A stretch of 6,104 nucleotides of DNA, from contig CACZNF010000037.1 of assembly GCA_902782395.1 (NCBI GenBank), positions 1-6,104 of the forward strand, in the 5' to 3' direction. Below the pieces are notes generated by a model that saw only the letters and a list, made by a program, of their open reading frames with translations, was not told the DNA's origin and searched no databases. How positions within the stretch are numbered: position 1 is the first letter of the stretch; the number at the start of each line of letters is the position of its first letter. Shown here piece by piece: positions 1 through 5,236 of this stretch. Position numbers and translations under genes: made by a program. The DNA comes from an uncultured Erysipelotrichaceae bacterium. GTDB taxonomy: Bacteria > Bacillota_I > Bacilli_A > RFN20 > CAG-826.

Positions 1-947
1 GCAAAGCGGTATGGTTTCTCTTTCCATTTGGTATTTAAAATCCAAACAGGATATAAAGCGTATTGTGCGTTTGTGTCACTTAATTGAATAGATGAATCGT
101 TATACTCAACGTTATCATAACCATGAATGTCACTTCTAAAAGCTTGAATTGTACCTTCACGGAAACGTGTGGTTGCTCTATTGAATGTTTCATCTTTACT
201 GACATCATATCTATCCGCAGCATAGCCAGCGAGATAACCAGCGTTAAATTCCACTGCTTCAGAGAAATCATATGGTTCGATGGATTCCATTAATTGGTCT
301 TCCATCTTTTTACTACCATCAACTGGGACGTGATCAAAGGCAATACCACCATCTCTCACAAGAGAATAGAATTTTGTTTCTTTATAGTCGTAATTGGAAT
401 CAGACCAACGACGTGTTTTTTCACCTTTGAATCTCACTCTACCATCGACATTAGCGTCGAATAACCAAAATGGGACATATAAAGGTTTCACTTCAGTAAC
501 GACATTATCTTTAGAGAATGAACCTGGTAATAATGGTTTTTTCTTAAAGAAGGATTTTAAACTACTTAAAACGTTGTCTTTATCATTCTTGAATGGAATA
601 ACAAGATTTGGTTTTAAATCGCCTGAAAGTTGTTTAGAAACAAGGATATTGTTATCACAATAAGGGCAGCGAGTAGAAGCGGATGTTTCATCGACAATGA
701 TTTCACCACCACAAGATTCACAAGAGTAGATCTTCATACCCTTCATTTCTTTGTCGGTGTATTCTTGAACTCTTGATTCATCCCAAGCGGTATCTTCTTC
801 TTTATCGCTTGCTAAATTTTCGGTGTAGGCTTTTAAATCGTCTAATGAAAAATGTGAATCACAAAATGGACAGACGATATCTTGAGTGTGGCTATCAAAG
901 TGCAGAGTACCACCACAACAAGGGCATTCTAATTCTTTATTTGCCAT
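1..947 (-). CDS. TFIIB-type double zinc-ribbon protein, YdjG-like (partial, C-terminus outside window)
   Basis: The frame stays open from the ATG at 947 to the left edge: 315 complete codons with no stop, so the C-terminus is missing. Two zinc ribbons are visible. The first uses C8-x2-C11 and C26-x2-C29, with an extra Cys at 10. The second uses C76-x2-C79 and C94-x2-C97, separated from the first by an acidic linker. A conserved-looking region follows, with KPNLVIPF near 105, PLYVPFWLFDA near 150 and ALYPVWILNTKW near 300. From memory these motifs match the Bacillota family annotated as TFIIB-type zinc ribbon-containing protein, which includes B. subtilis YdjG. Members usually end in membrane segments, which would lie off the edge here. 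The start lies three bases after the SPFH stop (TAG TGT ATG) and lacks a good Shine-Dalgarno sequence, so translation is probably coupled to the upstream gene. The TFIIB label refers to the ribbon fold; a transcription role is not implied. Likely role (inference): membrane-stress partner of the SPFH protein. Confidence 0.85.
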   Translation of the reverse strand, partial: MANKELECPCCGGTLHFDSHTQDIVCPFCDSHFSLDDLKAYTENLASDKEEDTAWDESRVQEYTDKEMKGMKIYSCESCGGEIIVDETSASTRCPYCDNNILVSKQLSGDLKPNLVIPFKNDKDNVLSSLKSFFKKKPLLPGSFSKDNVVTEVKPLYVPFWLFDANVDGRVRFKGEKTRRWSDSNYDYKETKFYSLVRDGGIAFDHVPVDGSKKMEDQLMESIEPYDFSEAVEFNAGYLAGYAADRYDVSKDETFNRATTRFREGTIQAFRSDIHGYDNVEYNDSSIQLSDTNAQYALYPVWILNTKWKEKPYRF

Positions 948-950
948 ACA

Positions 951-2285
951 CTATTTAACTTCGTCTAAATCGTTAATTGGGTCACCACATTCTGGACAGA
1001 ACTTAGGTGCTTTTTCACCTGGTTTTGGTTCCCAACCACATTTATTACATTTGATTTTCTTATCGCCTTCTGGTCTCTTAGTACCACATTCTGGACAGAA
1101 CTTACCTGTGGCTTTTGTACCACATTGTGGGCAAATCCAACCATCAGCTTCTGGTTTCTTTGTGCCACATTCTGGGCAGAATTTACCTGTGGCTTGTGCG
1201 CCACATTGTGGGCATGTCCAAGCACCAGCGGCTTGTTGTTGTGCTTGCGCTTGCGCTTGTTGTTGTTTTTGTTGTTCACCCATTTGGTAGAAGCCTTGAG
1301 CGTTCATACCACCAGCATTAGCCGCCATATTTAAGCCATAGAAGCCCATAGCCGCACCATTAGCGTTACTAGCAGCATTCTTCATAGCTTCAGCTTGTGC
1401 TTCAACTAAAGTTGCACCTGCCATAGCAGCGTTTCTAGCGTAAACATTCTTTCTTTGTAATTCTTTGATGAGGTCTTCGTCTTCTTTTGGAAGAGTGACA
1501 GAGCCTAAAGCAATGGAGATAACTTCAATACCACGTAAGGAGTTCCATTTTTCATCAAGAGCGGCATTCATCGCGTTTTCCAAATCAGTTAAGTGAGTCA
1601 TGATTTGGTTTGGTCTTAATTGTAATTCAGATAAGCGACCAAAAGCTGGTTGTAAAGCAGAAATGAATTCTGTCTTTAATTGACCGTCTAATTGACTTCT
1701 TGTATATGCTTGGGTAATGTTACCACAGACATTTTGATAGAAGAGGATTGGGTTTGTGATCTTGTAGGAGAAGACACCGTTACAACGGACGGAAACGTCA
1801 ACGTCAAGACCAACATTGTTATCAACAATTCTAAATGGCACTGGGTTTGGTGTACCAAACTTGTTGTCCACTAATTCTTTGGTGTTGAAGTAATAGACTC
1901 TTTGGTCACTACCTGTGTCACCACCAAATGTGAAACGTCTACCAATGGTTTTGAAGAAACCAATGATTCTTTCACCAAATGAACCAGCAAAGATAGATGA
2001 TTCAGTTTTGGAATCAAATTTGTATGCACCTGGTTCGGCAGCGAATTCCACAACCTTACCTTGGTCAACAATAATCATACATTGGCCATCGGCAACAACG
2101 ATTACAGAACCATTGGAAATGATGTTTTCACTACCTTTGGTATTAGATGATCTTTTACCATTAACTCTCTTTTGTCCTTTTTCTACTAAGACATCGACTG
2201 GTAAAGCTTCGCAATAGAAATACTCTTTCCATTGGTCAGCAAGAGTGGAGCTAAGTGCTCCGGAGAAAGCTTTAATTAAGCCCAT
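951..2285 (-). CDS. SPFH-domain protein with three C-terminal zinc ribbons, YdjI-like (often annotated 'virion core protein')
   Basis: This is a complete 444-residue protein. The N-terminus (MGLIKAFSGAL...LADQWKEYFYCEALPVD) and residues 1 to about 300 match the YdjI-type SPFH family, membrane-associated scaffold proteins related to stomatin and flotillin. An Ala/Asn/Gly/Met-rich stretch (285-330) and a Gln/Ala linker (338-353) follow. Then come three zinc ribbons: C358/C361/C370/C373, C385/C388/C397/C400 and C413/C416/C430/C433. The first two are a 27-residue tandem duplication. No hydrophobic transmembrane helix is evident. The ATG is preceded by a perfect AGGAGG at 2299-2294 with 8-nt spacing, which fixes the start. 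It is the first gene of an operon with the zinc-ribbon gene downstream. In B. subtilis, YdjI works with YdjG, YdjH and PspA at the membrane under SigW control. No PspA or YdjH homologue is visible here, so a similar envelope-stress role is inference. Domain call is strong; exact function is uncertain. Confidence 0.92.
   Translation of the reverse strand: MGLIKAFSGALSSTLADQWKEYFYCEALPVDVLVEKGQKRVNGKRSSNTKGSENIISNGSVIVVADGQCMIIVDQGKVVEFAAEPGAYKFDSKTESSIFAGSFGERIIGFFKTIGRRFTFGGDTGSDQRVYYFNTKELVDNKFGTPNPVPFRIVDNNVGLDVDVSVRCNGVFSYKITNPILFYQNVCGNITQAYTRSQLDGQLKTEFISALQPAFGRLSELQLRPNQIMTHLTDLENAMNAALDEKWNSLRGIEVISIALGSVTLPKEDEDLIKELQRKNVYARNAAMAGATLVEAQAEAMKNAASNANGAAMGFYGLNMAANAGGMNAQGFYQMGEQQKQQQAQAQAQQQAAGAWTCPQCGAQATGKFCPECGTKKPEADGWICPQCGTKATGKFCPECGTKRPEGDKKIKCNKCGWEPKPGEKAPKFCPECGDPINDLDEVK
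1059..1220 (-). repeat. Tandem 81-bp duplication encoding zinc ribbons 1 and 2 of the SPFH protein
   Basis: Two adjacent 81-bp units (1140-1220 and 1059-1139) encode residues 356-382 and 383-409. A hand count gives about 66 of 81 identical bases and 21 of 27 identical residues, with all four cysteines and the core ATGKFCPECGTK kept. The third ribbon (about 987-1049) is clearly more diverged and has a longer spacer between its cysteine pairs. The in-frame period indicates an internal duplication that preserved the reading frame. Confidence 0.85.
1227..1274 (-). repeat. Low-complexity Gln/Ala codon repeat (interdomain linker)
   Basis: On the coding strand this stretch is built from CAA/CAG-type and GCN codons and encodes residues 338-353 of the SPFH protein (QQKQQQAQAQAQQQAA). 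Part of it is an imperfect 6-bp repeat (Gln-Ala units). It sits exactly between the SPFH/Ala-rich part and the first zinc ribbon, so it is most simply a flexible linker. Such repeats can change length by slippage. Confidence 0.7.
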
Positions 2286-2293
2286 ATTATATG

Positions 2294-2299
2294 CCTCCT
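2294..2299 (-). promoter_or_regulatory. Ribosome binding site of the SPFH gene
   Basis: The minus strand reads AGGAGG here, a perfect Shine-Dalgarno core, 8 nt before the ATG at 2285. It is the strongest ribosome binding site in the window and suggests the SPFH gene is well translated. The second gene of the operon has none comparable. Confidence 0.85.
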
Positions 2300-2312
2300 A
2301 ATTGTCCATTTT

Positions 2313-2341
2313 AGTGTAAAACGTATTTATATATTTTTCAA
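2313..2341 (-). promoter_or_regulatory. Candidate promoter of the SPFH/zinc-ribbon operon
   Basis: On the minus strand TTGAAA (2341-2336) is followed after 17 nt by TACACT (2318-2313), a plausible housekeeping-sigma -35/-10 pair. The -10 matches consensus at four of six positions. It would start RNA near 2306 and leave a leader of about 20 nt ending at the strong ribosome binding site. The -35 overlaps the 7-bp inverted repeat at 2338-2355. An alternative -10 (TATAAA in the A/T-rich spacer) cannot be excluded. Confidence 0.45.
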
Positions 2342-2355
2342 TCTTTTTAGATTGA
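2338..2355. repeat. Perfect 7-bp inverted repeat in the divergent intergenic region (possible operator)
   Basis: TCAATCT-TTTT-AGATTGA is a perfect 7-bp palindrome with a 4-nt centre. It lies between the divergent SPFH operon and hydrolase gene and overlaps the candidate -35 of the operon. It lacks the GC-rich stem and immediate U-tract expected of a terminator. The position suits a binding site for a dimeric repressor or activator, but AT-rich DNA produces such palindromes by chance fairly often. Confidence 0.4.
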
Positions 2356-2373
2356 TACAAGAAAAAATACTTT

Positions 2374-2404
2374 TTCAAATAAGTAAAGGCTTTTAATTTA
2401 TAAT
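2374..2404 (+). promoter_or_regulatory. Candidate promoter of the MBL-fold hydrolase gene
   Basis: A perfect TATAAT -10 hexamer lies at 2399-2404. The only -35-like hexamer nearby is a weak TTCAAA at 2374-2379 with a 19-nt spacer, so the -10 carries most of the evidence. Transcription would begin near 2411 and leave a leader of roughly 28 nt before the ATG at 2439. Confidence 0.45.
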
Positions 2405-2438
2405 AAATTAATAATAAAATTAGATAGAGGATATACGT

Positions 2439-3803
2439 ATGGCAAAGAAATCAACAACTAGTAAACTATTAAAACAAGGCAAAAAGATGGCTAAAAAGAA
2501 TCCTAAGGGATTCCTCGTTGCTATTATCGTTTTTATTGTTCTAGCCGCAATTGCTGCAGCAGGATTTTTTGCTTTTCGTAATGCTCGTCCAAATGTGAGT
2601 TTTACTTTAATCGGTTCTAAAGAAACAAGCATCGCTTTGAATTCAACCTACAAAGAAAGAGGCACAAAAGCGATGTATAATGGTAAAGACGTGACAGAAA
2701 GAGTCGTCACTACTTACTATTTAGGAGACGCTAAAGTTAACGCAATTACTACTGAAGTAGAAGCCACATTTACCGTTAAATACAAACTTGATTTCCAAAA
2801 ATACTCTGGTGAACTTGAAAGAAAAGTGAAAGTCACTGCTTTAGAAGCTATTGATATTAACTTCTTAGAATTAGGAAATAAATATACAGGTGATAGCACC
2901 TTCATTAAGGCGGGTAGCACTGATATCTTAATTGACGCTGGTAGCAGACAATCTAGCGCTTCCACCATTGCCTCATTTGTAGATACATATTGTGAAGATG
3001 GTATTCTTGAATACGTCATTGCAACTCATGCACATCAAGACCATATTGAAGGATTTACTAGCACAAATACTAATCCAGGCATCTTCGATAGATATAAAAT
3101 TGATACATTAATTGACTTCGCTTTATCCAATAACGAAGGTAAGGCTTTACACACTAAATACTGTGAAAAAAGAGATGCCAAAGTGGCTTCTGGTGACATT
3201 GCTCATCATTACACCGCTGCTGATTGTATCGCAGGAACTAATGGTGCTAAAAAGACATATGAAATCGCTGCTGGTATCACTATGGAAATACTTGATCAAA
3301 AGTTCTATAGAGAAAAGTCTAGTGACGAAAATGATTACTCCGTTTGTGCGATGTTTACACAAGGTGATAACCACTACTTATTCACTGGTGATTTAGAAGA
3401 AAAAGGCGAAGCTTCATTAGTGGAACTTAATAACCTACCACAAGTTGAATTATTCAAGGGTGGCCACCATGGTAGTTATACTGCAAATACTGATACATTA
3501 TTAAACGTCATTAAACCTAAAACAGTTTGTATATGTTGCTGCGCTGGTAGCGATGAATATACCAAGAATCCTGATAATATGTTCCCTGCCCAATTAGCGG
3601 TTAACCGTATTGGTAAATGGACTGATAAAGTTTATGTCACCACTGTTGCCACAGATGATGATAAAGGTTATAAATCAATGAATGGTAATATCAAATTCCG
3701 CTGTGATGATGGCATTAATTACGTAGTAACTGGTAGTAATAATTCCACTATCTTAAAAGATACTGAATGGTTTAAGAATAACCGAACTTGGCCGACCAAT
3801 TAA
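2439..3803 (+). CDS. Membrane-anchored MBL-fold metallohydrolase, ComEC-like, with Ig-like domain
   Basis: This is a complete 454-residue protein. A Lys-rich N-terminus (1-23) precedes one hydrophobic helix (about 24-46), giving an N-in anchor that places the rest outside the cell. Residues about 53-132 resemble a bacterial Ig-like/DUF5011-type domain (Y-x-E-x-G-x-x-A near 71-78, D-V-T near 84, closing V-K-V). The hydrolase domain starts near 138. It has the metal motif H197-x-H199-x-D201-H202 within THAHQDHIEG, the bridging-type Asp D318 in FTGDLE, and GGHHGS with H343/H344. This pattern is that of the ComEC/Rec2-type metallo-beta-lactamase fold, whose characterised members cleave nucleic acid. 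The substrate here is unknown and no ComEC membrane domain is present, so a competence role is not claimed. A cysteine cluster (C364, C366-C368) lies 18 residues after the GGHHGS motif. The ATG is supported by GAGG at 2427-2430 with 8-nt spacing. The gene ends just before an intrinsic terminator. Confidence 0.88.
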   Translation: MAKKSTTSKLLKQGKKMAKKNPKGFLVAIIVFIVLAAIAAAGFFAFRNARPNVSFTLIGSKETSIALNSTYKERGTKAMYNGKDVTERVVTTYYLGDAKVNAITTEVEATFTVKYKLDFQKYSGELERKVKVTALEAIDINFLELGNKYTGDSTFIKAGSTDILIDAGSRQSSASTIASFVDTYCEDGILEYVIATHAHQDHIEGFTSTNTNPGIFDRYKIDTLIDFALSNNEGKALHTKYCEKRDAKVASGDIAHHYTAADCIAGTNGAKKTYEIAAGITMEILDQKFYREKSSDENDYSVCAMFTQGDNHYLFTGDLEEKGEASLVELNNLPQVELFKGGHHGSYTANTDTLLNVIKPKTVCICCCAGSDEYTKNPDNMFPAQLAVNRIGKWTDKVYVTTVATDDDKGYKSMNGNIKFRCDDGINYVVTGSNNSTILKDTEWFKNNRTWPTN

Positions 3804-3807
3804 AAAT

Positions 3808-3838
3808 AATAGCAAGTGTTAATGCTTGCTATTTTTTT
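3808..3838 (+). terminator. Rho-independent terminator after the hydrolase gene
   Basis: AATAGCAAG (3808-3816) pairs perfectly with CTTGCTATT (3825-3833) around an 8-nt loop, and a run of seven T (3832-3838) follows. It begins four bases after the TAA stop. It separates the hydrolase transcript from the potassium transporter gene, whose ATG lies 24 nt past the T-run. Confidence 0.9.
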
Positions 3839-3842
3839 CTAA

Positions 3843-3864
3843 AAGGGGTATACCTATCGGTATG
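3843..3864 (+). promoter_or_regulatory. Unusual translation start region of the K+ transporter: distant SD plus small hairpin
   Basis: AAGGGG (3843-3848) is the only Shine-Dalgarno-like element and lies 13 nt before the ATG at 3862, longer than the usual 5-9. Between them ATACC (3850-3854) can pair with GGTAT (3859-3863) across a 4-nt loop, and this arm includes the first two bases of the start codon. An 8-bp palindrome GGTATACC (3847-3854) overlaps it. The hairpin might shorten the effective spacing or mask the start; either is inference. Confidence 0.4.
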
Positions 3865-5235
3865 AACAATAAGAAACGTCTTAATCCGTACTTACTAGTT
3901 ATTCTTTCCTTTGTGCTTATTATTGCCTTAGGTTCTGTTCTTTTAATGTTTCCATTTTCTAGAACGGCAAATAACTTCGGTAATTATTTAGACTGCCTAT
4001 TCTTAGCGACATCCGCTACTTGTGTGACTGGTTTAAATAGTTTCTCTAACGGTATTAATACGGAATTAACATTCGTTGGACAACTTATTTTAATGCTTCT
4101 CATTCAAATTGGTGGTCTAGGATTTATTACTTTCTTAACATTCGTTATTACTTTATTTAGTGGCAAACTGCAATTCAAAGATCGTCTCTTCTTATCCGCG
4201 ATGGTTAATAGTGACGATATGGTTGAGGTTGTCGGTTTCGTCAGAAAGATTATTCTTATTTCCTTTAGCTTTGAATTATTAGGTTTCCTATTAGGATTAC
4301 CTGTTTTCTTACAGTTCTCTTCTGATATTCCACATGGTTTATGGAATTCTTTATTCACTTCTGTTTCTAGCTATAACAACGCTGGATTTGATTTATTTGG
4401 TAGCACTTCTCTTATTAGAGGTAACGGTGGCTTTATTGATTCCTTACCAGATTGGGCTTATTACTACTTATGCTCTTATATCATGTTCTTGATTGTCGCA
4501 GGTGGTATTTCCTTCTTAGTGGTTATGGATATCTTCGCTAAACGTAACTTCAAACGTTTAAGAGTGTTCACAAAGATTTCCTTAATGATGACGGGATTAT
4601 TAATCGCTGTTGGTTTTATCGTTTTCTTAATCGGTCAACATTTCCAAAGCCCATTTGATGCTTTATTCCAAAGCGTGACTTGTCGAACAGCGGGCTTTGC
4701 CACTGTCGATCAAGATAAATTAAGTGTTTTAAACAAAGTATTCTCTTGTTTCTTAATGTTCTTTGGTGGTAACCCATTAGGTACCGCTGGTGGCGTTAAG
4801 ACAACCACTTTATACATTATCGTTTTAGCAATGGTTTCTTACCTTACAGGTAGAAAGGTCGCTTCTTTCCATAGAAGATATTCCAATGAAGCCATAGTTA
4901 AAGCTATGTCCTTAGTTATTCTAGGGGTCGTTGTGATTTTCATTTGTTTCGTTTCCATTTATTCCTTTGAAGGCAAAATGGATATGGACGCTATTGGGTT
5001 AGAAAGCACGAAAGCATCCGCTTTGATATATGAAGTATTCTCGGCCTTTGGTACTGTTGGTGTTTCCGCAGGGGTCACACCATATTTATCCGTAGGATCA
5101 AAAATCATCATTATTATTTTGATGTTTATTGGTCGACTTGGTCCAATTACCTTTATTCAATTAACCGGCACAAAAATGAGCTTTGATAATCAAGGCAAAT
5201 ATCGATACGTTGAAGAAGACTTCTTAATTGGTTAG
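3862..5235 (+). CDS. ktrB: KtrB/TrkH-family potassium uptake protein (membrane subunit)
   Basis: This is a complete 457-residue integral membrane protein, the size usual for Gram-positive KtrB (about 445-450). It imports K+ through four covalently linked pore repeats. All four filter segments are visible: TCVTGL at 53-58, NNAGF at 172-176, CRTAGF at 274-279 and GTVGV at 397-401. The loop GGNPLGTAGGVKTTT (302-316) corresponds to the family's gating/intramembrane loop, and R425 in GRLGP matches the conserved late arginine. Hydrophobic helices fill the rest. The chosen ATG begins MNNKKRLNP. A TTG twelve codons earlier (3826) keeps the frame open but lies inside the terminator stem, so it was not used. 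The start region has an odd ribosome-binding-site spacing. No RCK-type KtrA/TrkA gene is next to it, so its regulatory subunit must be elsewhere or absent. No promoter is evident between terminator and start; expression may rely on read-through or a promoter inside the hydrolase gene. Confidence 0.93.
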   Translation: MNNKKRLNPYLLVILSFVLIIALGSVLLMFPFSRTANNFGNYLDCLFLATSATCVTGLNSFSNGINTELTFVGQLILMLLIQIGGLGFITFLTFVITLFSGKLQFKDRLFLSAMVNSDDMVEVVGFVRKIILISFSFELLGFLLGLPVFLQFSSDIPHGLWNSLFTSVSSYNNAGFDLFGSTSLIRGNGGFIDSLPDWAYYYLCSYIMFLIVAGGISFLVVMDIFAKRNFKRLRVFTKISLMMTGLLIAVGFIVFLIGQHFQSPFDALFQSVTCRTAGFATVDQDKLSVLNKVFSCFLMFFGGNPLGTAGGVKTTTLYIIVLAMVSYLTGRKVASFHRRYSNEAIVKAMSLVILGVVVIFICFVSIYSFEGKMDMDAIGLESTKASALIYEVFSAFGTVGVSAGVTPYLSVGSKIIIIILMFIGRLGPITFIQLTGTKMSFDNQGKYRYVEEDFLIG

Positions 5236-5236
5236 T

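Noticed and set aside
1059..1274. Repeats considered as a CRISPR or other noncoding array.
   Set aside because: The repeats are two in-frame 81-bp units plus a codon repeat inside a clear protein domain, with no unique spacers between identical short repeats.
886..1290. A plus-strand open frame rich in His, Cys and Pro opposite the zinc-ribbon region.
   Set aside because: It is antisense to two clear genes, and its repetitive composition simply mirrors the duplicated zinc ribbons and Gln/Ala codons. It has no convincing ribosome binding site.
1915..2217. A 100-codon open frame on the plus strand.
   Set aside because: It is antisense to the SPFH domain, which has a strong ribosome binding site and family-level sequence match.
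2338..2355. The palindrome as an intrinsic terminator.
   Set aside because: The stem is short and AT-rich, it has no adjacent U-run of suitable length on either strand, and no gene ends there.
2286..2438. A SigW-type promoter (TGAAAC-N16-CGTA), expected if the operon were regulated like B. subtilis ydj genes.
   Set aside because: TGAAAA-like words occur, but no CGTA-like element lies at the correct spacing on the minus strand.
3826..3861. A TTG-initiated extension of the potassium transporter by 12 residues.
   Set aside because: The TTG lies within the terminator stem and has no ribosome binding site; the ATG at 3862 gives the N-terminus and length expected of the family.
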